64,000 nt of DNA, from positions 1 to 64,000 of the forward strand of contig JAQSEB010000002.1 in the NCBI GenBank assembly GCA_030063045.1, given 5' to 3'. The notes beneath the pieces were generated by a model, which saw only the letters and a list, made by a program, of their open reading frames with translations, had not been told where the DNA came from and searched no databases. Shown here piece after piece: positions 51,990 to 64,000 of this stretch. How positions within the stretch are numbered: the first letter of the stretch is position 1; every line of letters starts with the position of its first letter. This DNA comes from Pratylenchus scribneri (Eukaryota > Nematoda > Chromadorea > Rhabditida > Pratylenchidae). Both the position numbers and the translations under genes were made by a program.

Positions 51990-52062
51990 AATTTAATCTA
52001 TGCCTCTAATTCATCATTTCTATATTCATTCCTTCATAAACGTCATCTTAACTCATTCACAA

Positions 52063-52712
52063 CATTCTCGATCATTTCCGACTTTATACCCTTCATTCTC
52101 GATCATTTCCGACTTTATATCCTTCATTCTCGATCATTTCCGACTTTATACTCTTCATTCTCGACCATTTCCGACTTTATACCCTTCATTCTCGATCATT
52201 TCCGACTTTATACCCTTCATTCTCGACCATTTCCGACTTTATACCCTTCATTCTCGATCATTTCCGACTTTATACCCTTCATTCTCGATCATTTCCGACT
52301 TTATACCCTTCATTCTCGATCATTTCCGACTTTATACCCTTCATTCTCGATCATTTCCGACTTTATACCCTTCATTCTCGATCATTTCCGACTTTATACC
52401 CTTCATTCTCGATCATTTCCGACTTTATATCCTTCATTCTCGATCATTTCCGACTTTATACCCTTCATTCTCGATCATTTCCGACTTTATACCCTTCATT
52501 CTCGATCATTTCCGACTTTATACCCTTCATTCTCGACAATTTCCGACTTTATACCCTTCATTCTCGACCATTTCCGACTTTATACCCTTCATTCTCGATC
52601 GTTTCCGACTTTATACTCTTCATTCTCGACCATTTCCGACTTTATACCCTTCATTCTCGATCATTTCCGACTTTATACCCTTCATTCTCGACCATTTCTG
52701 ACTTTATACTTT
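52063..52712. repeat. 31-bp tandem array B
   Basis: About 21 copies of a 31-bp unit (cattctcgatcatttccgac then tttataccctt), very homogeneous. Paralogous to array A. Because 31 is not a multiple of three, a continuous 233-codon ORF cycles through all phases; it is not a gene. Confidence 0.95.
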
Positions 52713-52998
52713 ACATTATCGATTATTCCCGGCATTTTATACTATATTTCATTCATGAACTCAATCATGGCCATACCATTTCTTCGTTCATATTTTCGAG
52801 ATTGATTTACTTCTCATTCCTGGCGTTTCTATATTTCCTCATTTTTCTATTATATTATCGGCTTTTTAAACCAATCCCGTTAAATTTTACTAAATATTAT
52901 CTTATTTAACTCGTGAATGTTTTTACCACTCGATTCAAAATATTCTAACCTATTCCCGATACATTGTTCCAATGATTTAAATGTTTAAAATGTTTAAG

Positions 52999-53038
52999 GG
53001 AGCGCCCGGTCGCCGCTGCGCGGCTCCCGGCCGCTCCC
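52999..53038. repeat. GC-rich hairpin, copy closing cassette B
   Basis: Related to 49672-49726 (gcgcccggtcgccgctgcgc then ggctcccggccgctcc). The AT-rich flanks on the left of both copies are also paralogous. Confidence 0.85.
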
Positions 53039-53891
53039 ATTGGCTCAAAAATTATCATTTTTTACTCATTTCGATATTTTCCTTCTCATTTAATTAATTA
53101 TCTCCATCATTCCATAGCATTATACAATTATTTACAAAATTTGGCATATATTTACATAATTTTTTTTAAAATAATTCTCTATGAAAATGCGCGACATTTT
53201 GAGCCAGTGAATGTTGGGTATACTGCTAGTATTATGGAAAGCATTCATCAATTCCTTTGTTTGATTTTGTTTTCCCTTTACTTTTTTACAATCCATAAAC
53301 TATAATTTTCATAATCATCCAGTGTTTACGAAATAAAAAAGAAAATAAACATTAAAAGTTGAATTTAGTTGGTTGAACTTTGCCATTATATTTTTTCGTA
53401 AATTTATCTAAATGTAAAAAAGGAATATAAAATAGAACATAAAAAAAAACAATAGGAAATATTAGTTTATTAAAAATAATTTATTTTATCAAACAATTAA
53501 TTTGTTTTTTTTAAATTAAATTTTATAATTCTCCCTCTTTTTTTTCCTTTAATTTATGCAAGCAAAAATCTTTTTCCTGAATTATGTACATGTACATCAT
53601 TTTATTATTAATTAAACTGAAAAAACAGAACGCCAAAAATTAAATATTTAAATTTGTGACTAACATGGCTCACTTAATATAATATATAGGATTAATTTAA
53701 AAAATAAAAATCCAAATCCAATAAAACAAAACAAACAAATCCTCTTATTGAATTTAATCACGAATCGAACCAAAAATAAGATAAGATAATTTAAAAAAAT
53801 ATTTATACATTTTTTAATTATGGAAAGTAAATAATTTAATTTTCAGAAAATAAAAAATTATCAATTCAATAATTGAAAAAAAAACAAGCAA
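53039..53891. other. AT-rich spacer before RPL31
   Basis: Holds a diverged fragment of the 295-bp unit (53090-53180) and then no recognised feature until the ribosomal protein start. Confidence 0.5.
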
Positions 53892-55056
53892 ATGGCGGCA
53901 AAAAAGCAGCGAGGCGAGAAAAAGACCAAGAGCTCATTGAACAAGGTGGTCACTCGCGAATACACCATTCACATGCACAAACTCATCCATGGAATGTACG
54001 GTTTGCATTTTATAATTATTTAAAAATCTTTATTGACAAATATTTAAGAGGCAAAAAACAATTAAGTAACGAGAAGATTTAACGGTTTTTAGTGGTTCAA
54101 TGGTTTTGCCTAGACCCTCTAATGTCCAACCTTAACCTTATAACTAATTCCAATTAAAAGATTTTGTGAACACTCATCATTTGAAGCCCTTAGGTTCAAC
54201 CAATTCCAACTTAGTTTTGAACCAAGAAAACAATCGGTTTAAACCGTTTAATATCATTTAATTTTGTCTAAACCATGAAAAATTATATAATACATTTCAA
54301 TACATTTTGATCCAGCTCTATGTTCTAAATTCTATCGTTGAAGTTTGAGCGGATAAGATAAACCCCTAAACCAAAATAATTAATTTTGCATTCTTTTTTT
54401 ACAAAATTAAATATTCCCTTTTTGATTCAGTGGTTTCAAGTATCGAGCACCGCGCGCCATCAAAGAGGTGAAGAAATTTGCCGAGAAGCAAATGGGCACT
54501 CCGGATGTGTTCGCATCGACACTCGGCTGAACAAATTCCTATGGTCTCAAGGCGTTCGGTATTCCATTAAATTATTTTGAATTTAATTATCTTCTAATTT
54601 ATCAAGCAATGTACCTTATCGAGTCCATGTCCGTTTATCCCGTCGACGCAAACGCAACGATGACGAGGACTCATTGCACAAACTCTACACTTCGGTATTT
54701 TATTAATTAAACATTAAATTGATATTTAATCTATCTAGAGTTTTGATATATTAATTTGATAAGTTTTAGTTTAGTAATAAATGCTTTTAAATAACATGAA
54801 AAAAAAGAAAATAAAATTATCGAAGCAAAATCCTACAAATTATCGTTAAATATTTTTGAGTATTGTTCCGAATTCCGATAAAATAAGCGTTTTCGTTATC
54901 TAATGAGTTAGAAATTCAAATAATATTTCCAATTAAGTGTTGTCAAATTTTTTTAATTTTACTTTTCAATTCAATTCCACATTTCTTCAGATCACCCATA
55001 TGCCAGTGGCTTCTTTCAAGCGGCTGACAACCGTTAATGTCGAGAGCGAAGATTGA
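53892..55056 (+). pseudogene. rpl-31: ribosomal protein L31 (eL31), four exons, with a frame break
   Basis: Large-subunit protein near the exit tunnel. Exons 53892-53995, 54431-54558, 54607-54694 and 54991-55056, all GT-AG. Conserved blocks are easy to see: [83 protein letters not shown]. In exon 2 the frame changes between TPDV and RIDTRLN at 54500-54510, where GTGT stands for the expected GT; this reads as a two-base duplication that would truncate the protein. Introns are retained, so it is not a processed copy. Either a dead duplicate or an assembly error; an essential single-copy gene would not tolerate it. Confidence 0.85.
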
Positions 55057-55797
55057 GAAGACAAATGTGTTGCCACAGTTTTGATGATGAAGTTTAAAAG
55101 GAATAAAGACCACACATATATATTTCCAATCAATTTTTCGTTGTTATTTCAATTCAGATTGAATAAAAATTGTTATATTTTGGATCGTAGAAATTTCTCT
55201 TAATACAATTCTTGACTGCTTTATGGCCCTTGCCCTTGCTCCATCTCGGCCTCAGAAAATCTCTAGATATCCTCCCCAGTAGTCCTCACAATCAACTCGC
55301 TACCATTCCATAACAAACAATTATTTATTCTATTCATGAACTTTTATCTAATATTTCCATTGCAGAAATTTATTTTACAAAATATAAACCATGGATTGTT
55401 TAGTATTTTACTTAGATATTGGTGGGTTTTTCGATAAGTTTTTGTTGCATTGCATTTTATTTTTTTTAATTTTTAATTCATAATGCCAAAATAATAAATT
55501 TAAAAATAAATGGAAAATTTGCGAAACGCGCATTTTTGATAAATTTGCGAAACGCGCTAGCACGGATTCCATCCATCATATCATATATCCACATCCCATC
55601 CATATCCACATCCATCCGCAAAAAAGTGCAAAGCAAAGCTGTTGTCTGTTGCGCTTTGCGCATCATCTTCACTACATCTACATTGCCGGGAATTTATTTT
55701 TTTATTCAATATTTTATTTTATTTATTTATTAATTTTCGTCGTATAGATTTGCTACTAAAATCGTTTTCAATTCTTAGAAGGAATAGCAATATAAAA
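55057..55797. other. intergenic, with an inverted MITE copy
   Basis: 55483-55590 is the inverse copy of the MITE at 46224-46248 plus 47802-47876 (tttgcgaaacgcgcattttt). The rest has no gene; a weak first non-coding exon of VPS13 may lie near 55770-55797. Confidence 0.6.
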
Positions 55798-58700
55798 ATG
55801 TTGGAAAGCATTGTTGCATGGGTCCTAAACAATTATATTGGCGAGTATTTGCAATTAAACACTGATCAATTTTCGATTGCATTTCTGCAAGGTTAAAATA
55901 TTTATATTTTATTATAAGACAAGTAATTTTTTAGGTCAAGTGGATTTAACAAATGTGCCAATCAAGAAACAAGCTTTGCGCAAATTCGACATCCCAATCC
56001 AAGTGAAAAATGGTATTATTGGCAAACTCCAGCTTCAAGTCCCACTGCTCAGCCGATCTAGTCCTTGGGTATTGAAAATTGAGGATTTCCTTGTCGTTCT
56101 TGGACCATGCAACATTGGTTATGATGTAAAATGTGTAGAACAATATAAACAGCAGAAGCAAGAGCAGATGCTCGATGAAATTGAACAACAACACAAAGTA
56201 TTAATTTATTAAAAATTTAAAATTGCTATATCGAAATTCCTGTGGCCTGTAGCGTTTCCAGGATTTTTCAGGGTGGTGTTGATTTCGCTGTCAAAAAATA
56301 CAGCATCTCGACGAAATTTTTTCGTTTTTAGTAGTATAATTTACAAAGGAAAAAACCTCAATGTACAATCAGAGCAAAAAAATCGACCCCATTTTTATAT
56401 ATCATCCGAAATTTTCACCAGATTAATTCAATTCAACTCTCATTTCCTAATTCATTTTTATTCTTTTCCAGAAACAATTATTGGCTCAAATTGGTATTCA
56501 ATTTACGGAGGATGTTGAACAGACTGGCCATTGGTGGGGCGCCTCTCTTCTATCAACAATTTCCAATAATATCCAAGTGCACATTCTTCCCAAAAATAAA
56601 TCTATAATTATTATTGTTAAGGTACGAATTGAAAACATACAAATTAAATATGAGTGTATGGAGTACGAATTTGGGATAAAAATTCAATCATTGGCCATCG
56701 AAACTACAAATGCTCAATGGGTAAGAAAATTTTAAAACTCCAACTGCAACTAATAAGACAAAAAGAAATAAATTTTCTGCATAAAAATTATATTTTTTAG
56801 CGTCCCGGATTTATTGAAGTTTCGGAAGGAGCCAATATTTTCAAGAAATTCGATATCAAAGGTTTTTCCATTCACTGGAATCCAGTCCCACGAAAGGATA
56901 ACAATTTTGCCGGGAAATTACTCGGAATGTCTTTAGCCGCAATAAAGGTCTTATAAATTATTATTTATTATAAAACGCATATTTTTTTAAAGGAAGAACT
57001 GAAAAAGAATTTCGCCAACCATCAAAATGGCCAAACTAATTACATTTTACAACCTCTTTCGCTAGATATGCGCTTAGAGAAAAATTCATCACGGCATCCT
57101 CTTCGCACCAATGTTCCACGATTCAAAGTATTAATCTAATTTAAAAATATTAATAAATAATATCCATTGTTTGAATTTAATGGATGAAATTTAAAAAATA
57201 TAAATTCGACTCAACCCCTAATTCGAATAATATATTATATAATTTATTTTTAAAAAAGATTGACATTCGCTCTCGTAAAATTGAATTGGAGCTGAACAAA
57301 CAGCAGATTCGACAAATACAACAATTTTCTGAAAATTGGGTGCTATTCGAGAGGGCCAGACCACACCGGAAATGGCGCCCGATTCTTGCGGTTCTTGACA
57401 GGTTCCTTATTTACAATATATATATTTAAAAATTTTTGATGTCATCATATGTCTTTAATGAAAAAGAAGAAAATAAAAATATAGCAATTACAATTACTAT
57501 TGGAATTAAAAACTAATTTTTAGTCCAAAAGAATGGTGGCGGTTTGCTATTGGTCGAGTATTGGATGAAATTCACTCGCGAAATTACAACTTCCGTTCTG
57601 CTAAATTACTTTGTGCCAGACTAAAACTTCTAAATGCCTATTCGCGGGCTTACCAATGCCGTTTAAAGTGCTATTTAGAGGGGAAATTGAAAACGTAATT
57701 TTTAAATTTAATTAATAAAATTATGATGACTTTTAATTCTTTAAAGAGTAAATCCGAATGCATCGATTTTTATCCCAAAACTATCATTGCCTGATACTGC
57801 AAAAACAGAGAACACAACGACATTAATCAAGCAAATTGAGCATGGCGATGATTTTAGCTGCCAAGTAAATTAATATTACATTTAAAAGTATACCAAGAGA
57901 TATTTTAGGATCTTAGAATTTTACGAGAAGCTGTTTATAATAAATTATCTCAAGAGCTCAAAAATATTGAAGAAGAAAATGCCGAAAATCACAGTTTAAA
58001 AAGGGATGATAGCCCATTTGAAATAATTCCAACAACATCGAGCAGGAATAATGAAAAAGAACATCCATTAACGAAGAATATTGAAAAGGATAATTCAAAT
58101 ATACAACAGGGACAAGGATGGCTAAATTGGATGACTAGTTTGCTTCAAGGACAAAGTTTAGAAGGTTAATATTTAAATTATAAAAAATTTAAGATTATTT
58201 ATCAAATCGAAATTATCAGAAAGCACCAAACAAGCAGAGGATTTTAATGAAGCAATATATTTAAATTTGAGGCCGCCATCATTGGATAAACATTCCTTAT
58301 CACCTGAATTAGAAGAGATCGAGCGAAGAATGGAAGCAGAATTATTGTAGGTGATATAAAATTGTATATGATACAACTTATAATAATTATTTTATTTGTC
58401 AGGTTCTCAATGAAAGTTTTGAAGATTCCAACATTCTTCGGAGGGACAATTTGTTAGCAGAATTGGTGTTAAATTTCTCTCATGTTTTTTTAAGAATCTC
58501 CAAAGAAAAAGTAAAAATTTATAATTTATTAAATAATTTTCATTTATAAGCCTTCAAAACCTGACAAAATTAATGAAAATGGCGAAACAACAACAATGTT
58601 AACATTCGATTTTGATAAAGTTTGCAGTCGAATTCAGCTTTCACCAAAGGAACATAGAATCGAACTTTCTTTGACTGTCAAAGATTTGAGTGTTCAACAA

Positions 58701-61700
58701 ATCCAATTTCAATCATCTGCAGGGATGACGGGTGCAAATACTTGCTCATCTAGTGCATCAGAACAAAGTCAAATCACACCGAATAAAGTAAGATTTACAT
58801 AGAATTTAGAATATTGGTCAGTAACAGTATATGGTTCTAGTGTGTTTTTCCAAAAGGGTGATTTATGATATTTTTTGCATTTAAACAAATCGAAACTTGT
58901 TTCAAATCATTTAATAAATGTTAAGCGCTAACAAAAGGAAATTAAAATATCACCTTATTCAGTGAAAAGCGAAAACACGACATAACTTATATTTGCAAAT
59001 TGCAATTCTTTAGAATTAAAATTTTAAAAAAGTACAATTGTCACTTAATTTTTAAATCAAAAATGATTTAAAACTTAAATTGTATGTTTTTCAGAATTCT
59101 TATGATATTATTGCTCAAGAGGATGAAGTATTAAGTGACAATGCCTGCGAACTTGATTCTCTGGCTTGTGGATTTCACAATAATCTGAAAACACGACTTC
59201 TCTTAACTGTTGGTAGAATATATGATGAGGATGACGAACCAATAGAAAAACGGAAAAGGTGTGATTATTTGAATGTTTATTTAATCGAAATATTAATTTT
59301 TAGCCGAAAGAGGAAAAACAAAAAATCATTTACTGAACAGAAACGCGATAATTGCATATTAAAACTGTTTTACAAGCGCTTGGCTCCTAAACTAGAAGTC
59401 TACAATGAGTTGAATCTGATTTGTGCTCCTCTCTCCATCGTTGCTGATGAACTCGCACTCAACCGAATATTGGATATTTCCGACAGTAATGAGAATGATG
59501 AAGATGTTGAGGTGGGTAGAATTTAAATTTATTAAAATAGCAAATCCAAATAGTATTCAGTTAATACTTGATAGTAGGAATAGGAACTAGGAAATAAATT
59601 GCTTTTAAAAGGTAAAATCAAAATTGGATTAATGAAAATAATAGTATTAGTATTCAAAAATAGACATTGACTTCTGCAACCCATTTCTTAATAACAGACA
59701 AGATATTTGTTGCGCTAGCCGATTTTTCTCGTTCTAAAATTCTTATTGCCTCTCTCAATTCATCGGCACTACATTTGCCAGTCGAGAACATTTTCACTAC
59801 TCCAATACATGCAGAACTTTTTGCTTTTGCGACTAAATCATTTGGGTCTTTCTCTCTTCGTTCCAATTCTTCGAATGCTTTTGCCGCAATCACAAAGTCT
59901 TCAGCGCTGAAAATAAAATTCTTGGACTAGCGAACATTTAAAATCATTTACATATAACAGTCATTGGCAATTAATTTGAGTAACTGTTGTGAATTGGCAA
60001 TATGTTTTTCGCGTTGGTACAGTGACTAAAAATAAAGAAAAAGATGAACATACAAGCAAATTTTGAACCCATGCCGCTTTTCCCTTTTTATTCGCCACAT
60101 AAGCTCTTGCCATGCATAAACAATAGGTCAAATTTGAAGTAATTTGGTGTCCGTTTACATAACGCAAAGTTTTTTCGGCTTCCAATGGGTTGTCCGACAA
60201 CAATTGCGTTTGTCCAAAATTATAATTGAAAATGTCATCGTTTGGGAAGAAAGTCTATTAAATAAAATTTTAACCAATAATCTAATTTATTATACCTTGA
60301 TTGAATCCAAATAAACAAGAACTTCTTCATATTGATTTCTCAAGAAATACGACGATGCCATTGACTGTCTACCAACTAGGGAAAAGTAATACCCGTAATT
60401 TCTATCTTTTAAAAACCCTTTTAAATTTACTTATGGTGTCACATTCTGCCGGCGATTCCCCTACAATTTTGAAGAAATGTGCGGCAGCTTTCAATAGCTC
60501 TTTCTTTAAAATTTTGTGAATTTTGTTTAATTTTTAAAAGAATAAACCGAATTCTCTTCGATTCCTTTGATGCAATATGTGATTCCCTTTAGCAAGTATT
60601 CATAGGTATTTTGAGGTTCCAAATGGTTCATTAGGACAAATGCTGCGTCTGTATCATTCTTTTTCAAATGATAAATGACTAAATTAAGTCTATAATATTT
60701 TAAATTAGCTAATAAAATTGTTCCCATCAAAATAACCGGGCCTCGGGGATCACATCGACAAGAGTTGGCAATAATTGAAGAGCACCGTCACCGTTACGAA
60801 AAACGACCTTTGATATTAGTTGTTGAACATTATATTTATTATTATTACTATAGTTGAATATTATCTTAAATAACTGACTGTATTATGCAAAATAATGTCC
60901 TTTGCGAAATTCAATTCACTACTTGCCAAACTTTTCAATGCCTTCAACTCGGTTTCTGCGGCTTTTGAATTGTATAGTCTATATTGGTTACATGCGCGCA
61001 AATTCACAGCAATCGGACTGTCGGGATATTTTTCCAAATATTGTTGAAGCATTTCCATTGAAATATCATAATAATCCAATTTATAATAGCACAAAGCCAA
61101 ATATACATTAACGGCTAAATATGACTTGTTTTTGGCCAAAATCTTCTTGTAAATGTCTATGGCCTGTTGATAATGAGAGCGGAGACAATGAATTGCGGCC
61201 AGAGAAAGTTGATCCTCGATAATGTCCTTTAGCTGTGTGTGATGAAACATTAAATTTTTTTCATCACTTAGCTTATGTGCAACATGAAAAAGAAGGCCTG
61301 GTTATTTAAAATAGCAATTAATTATTAATAATACTTACGCGTTTGTAATGCATTCTTTGGGCCTAAAATTGCCATTCATAAACTTAAGTATTTGTATTGT
61401 GTATAACCTTTCTCCGCTGCTTTTCGCGCATTTTCATACATTGCTAGGAAGAAATACGCACATCCCATGTAGAGATGTATTTCAGGCGGACATTGTTTAT
61501 TGCCAATTAATTGCTCGTAACATGTACACGATTTTCTAAAGTCGGCGGCGTGAAAATAGCAATAAGCAAGCCAAATTGACAAAGTCATTTGTTGATCAGC
61601 TTCAGTCGCCGATTTGCGTTCATGTTCCAATAGAGAAATTGCACCCATGTAATCACGTTTTTGCAAAAAATTGTCAAGTTTTTTGAGCTCATTTGATTTT

Positions 61701-64000
61701 TCTTTTAATTCCTCCGCTGCTGATTTTTTGTTACGGCGTCCTTGTCTTAGCCGAGAAAGCAGCATTTTAGTTAGTTTATGGCAGGAAAATTTATGATTTT
61801 ATCTTTTGTTTATAGATTTATTCTTGAGGGTCTTTTCTTTTTCAATAGGTTTCCATGGAAACAAGACCAAAGATTTTGTAATAATAACTAAAACATTTTA
61901 ATAGGATCAAAGAAAGAGGAATAATATCAAAAAGAACAAATTAAAATAAATTTACAATTATTCTTTCCAGCAACAACAGCAACAGGAAGTTTACAATGAT
62001 TTTAGTCCGGTGCCGGAAACAATTGTCAATCAAATATTTGCTTCATTTACATGTCCAGAAGTGGGTTTTATTTTATTTAATATAAGTATATACATTTTTT
62101 TTAATAATAATAAAATTAAATTCAGCTTATTATTGAACTCCGAAGTCAGAAGGCAGCCAATAACTGTTTATTCAGCCCACATTTTGTCCCTAATTCAAGT
62201 TCCAAAAAAAATTCTATGGAAAATGAGGGCTCATGTGGACTCGGATTGGATGAAACTCCAGCAACCGATTCTATTACTTTTGTCCGCGCCATCATTCAGA
62301 AGCTCTATCTGACATTAACACAACACAGTGGTTGCAATCATTTGGCCAAAATGGACTTAACATTTGATTCGTTTTTGTTGGAGGATTTATTCGAAAACCA
62401 AACAGAATGGCCGCTTCTGAAAATTGTGGAACTGCATTCATATCAGGAAATTGAAAATGTTTGCACAATTATTTAAATCCATAAATTAATTTTTGTCTTC
62501 TTTTTAGCAAACATTATCTGCCTCATGTCCTGACAACCTTAATTCACTTTCTGTTATGGATGATTTGTATTCAACAGCCAATTTTTCAGCAATGAACAAT
62601 CTAAATTTTGCGGCAATGAGAAAAAGAGGGAGCAGCGAGAAAGAATCAGATTATGCAAAAATTGACTATAATGTTGTACATCAAAAGCTGGGCAATTTGA
62701 ATTATAATAGCAACTCTGGAGGAACAAATACACATAAAAAAATGTTATTAAGCAGAATGCACACTCTTAAATTCATTTTCATCCCAAAAGAACATCCGGA
62801 TTGGGCAACTCATTATAAAAAAGTGAGCAATTAAATAATTTTTCAATTTGTAAAGAAAATAATAATTAAAGAAATATCCACAATATCATATGAATCATCC
62901 TCGCCTTTCAGAATGATTCACTTTTTATATCCTTTTGGTTAACTCTATTATTTATATTTAAAAATTATGTGTTAAAAAATTAATTTTTTGAACACTCAGG
63001 CAAATTGCAAAATTGTTGGCCATTTCAACGATCAGCAAACAAATGTCGAGCTGAATATCAATCGTCGTTGCTGGACACTTTTATTCGACTTTTTTGGACT
63101 TACATCTATTACACCTGAAATTGGCAAAACATCATCAAAATTAGAAAGTTATTTGGTCAATATTGAATTAAGTGCCGCTAATTTGTTGTTGGCTATGAAT
63201 TTTCCACAAAACAAAACTCAGCTGAGCATCTGCAAAATACAACGACCAAAATTGGATATTCAAGTAGGCAATAATTAATATTTGAATAATGATCTGTTTA
63301 ATTTTTAATATTCAAATTTTTCAAATAGAAATTTTTGTTTTTTCAAATAAAATTCTTTTTTTTTAGTTGGATTTGAACATATTCGACAATCCGCATATTG
63401 TTAGCTTCTCTGCCCATTCACTTTCTCTAATTGACTTGACTCCAATTTATGGACGAGTTTATAATGAAATTTTGAAAATTGAATCGAAAAGAGAGACTTT
63501 AGAGAAGCCCTCAATCCATCTAAATCTTCTCAAGTAAATGGTGATTATTTTAATAATCTAAATTTTTTAGATACAGGAACTCGGATGCTTCTACGATATT
63601 CACTCGTGAATTTGATATTTTATTAGCATTGGAAATTGACACTCCAACTCATTATATTCACACTCAACGCTTCTTTTATGCCTTGATGGATTTTTGGTTA
63701 CAATTTGCTGAACTTTTTGATAAAGTCACTCTATATAATGCTAGAGAAATGGACAAAAGAATGGTAAATTCTTTTTCAATTTATTTCTTTAATTACGTAA
63801 TCCTCCTTCCTTGCAACAGGACAATATGAAACTTTTTTCAAGCCATCAACTTTTGAAAACTCGATGCCAACTGAATTTGGAATTGCAAGATCGCCTGAAT
63901 TTATACATTCCCCAACATCATTGCTCAAGCCAATCGATTCTTTTTACATGCGATAAAATTCAAGGAAATAACACATTCATTTGGGCGTCCTCATTGACAA
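55798..64000 (+). CDS. VPS13-family lipid-transfer protein, VPS13D-like, 3' partial
   Basis: VPS13 proteins are long bridges that move lipids between membranes at contact sites. The start [20 protein letters not shown] is the chorein domain and resembles VPS13D (MLExLVAWVLN) more than VPS13A/C. Chorein continues over exons 55935-56197 ([37 protein letters not shown]) and from 56472 (FTEDVEQ, NISNN-type loop). Further exons with VPS13-like strands lie at 56802-56948, 57190-57400, 57525-57695, 57745-58340, 58550-58790, 59093-59511, then 61972 onward to the window end. Intron 59512-61971 (2460 bp) contains the IFT56 gene on the other strand. Many introns are 40-60 bp. Exact joins of several middle exons are unsure. 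Confidence 0.85.
59654..61765 (-). CDS. dyf-13: intraflagellar transport protein IFT56 (TTC26/DYF-13), nested gene
   Basis: A TPR protein of the IFT-B complex needed for ciliary assembly. The - strand start at 61765 ([20 protein letters not shown]) and first exon to 61408 match the family N terminus; then 61365-61337, 61303-60861 ([40 protein letters not shown]), 60780-60530 region ([25 protein letters not shown]), 60350-60060 (PNDDIFNFN-type block, [11 protein letters not shown]) and the last exon 59908-59654 ([29 protein letters not shown]). Length and order fit the about 550-aa family. It lies wholly inside one VPS13 intron on the opposite strand. Nematode cilia occur only in sensory neurons, so expression should be neuronal. 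Confidence 0.88.

Noticed and set aside
52000..52701. 233-codon ORF
   Set aside because: It cycles through three phases of a 31-bp array without stops; a by-product of the repeat.
46224..55590. One large transposon with inverted ends at 46.2 and 55.5 kb
   Set aside because: The inverted matching sequences are about 75-100 bp MITE copies; an RPL31 gene and several complete elements lie between, and no shared duplication flanks the pair.

Overview
The window is eukaryotic, AT-rich and almost certainly from a nematode. Evidence: short introns (many about 40-60 bp) ending in TTTTAG or TTTCAG; an astacin protease with EGF, CUB and ShKT modules; DB-, C6- and ShKT-domain secreted proteins; and a VPS13D-type gene with a cilia gene (IFT56) nested on the other strand. 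Base composition and intron style would suit a plant-parasitic tylenchid such as a root-knot nematode, but that genus-level guess is weak.

The centre is a complete Polinton/Maverick, a virus-like DNA transposon, at 7068-32250 (25.2 kb). It has AG...CT ends, 70-bp terminal inverted repeats with one mismatch, and a 6-bp target duplication (gttgaa, 7062-7067 and 32251-32256). The left two thirds carry the morphogenesis module on the + strand: packaging ATPase, pX-like core peptide, a disordered basic protein, DDE integrase with chromodomain, minor capsid protein (frame-broken and expanded by coiled-coil repeats), protein VI-like peptide, double jelly-roll major capsid protein, a small type I membrane protein and adenain-like protease. 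The right third carries protein-primed PolB on the - strand and accessory genes. Three stand out: a viral innexin (gap-junction protein, one frame break), a PAZ-only protein resembling a worm Argonaute fragment, and a stand-alone copy of the domain inserted in PolB. Spliced genes lie near both ends: a small membrane protein at the left and a coiled-coil RING protein at the right.

Left of the Polinton are a C-terminal portion of a prolyl 4-hydroxylase alpha gene with several frame breaks, a single-LIM protein and a ShKT gene split in its signal-peptide codons by a 1.07-kb inverted-repeat element. Right of it are a C6-domain gene, a six-exon DB-domain gene (- strand), a two-exon membrane protein and the multi-exon astacin gene. 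About 44.3-53.7 kb is a transposon and satellite district: a hAT-like relic with 8-bp duplication, a foldback element with 8-bp duplication, two paralogous hairpin-bounded cassettes with 31-bp arrays, a triplicated 295-bp unit and a G-rich element with 10-bp duplication. The right end holds RPL31 (with a frame break), then VPS13 running off the window with IFT56 inside one of its introns.

Several genes, both host and element, show one- or two-base frame breaks. These may be real decay, divergent copies in a duplicated genome, or uncorrected assembly indels; the sequence alone cannot decide.
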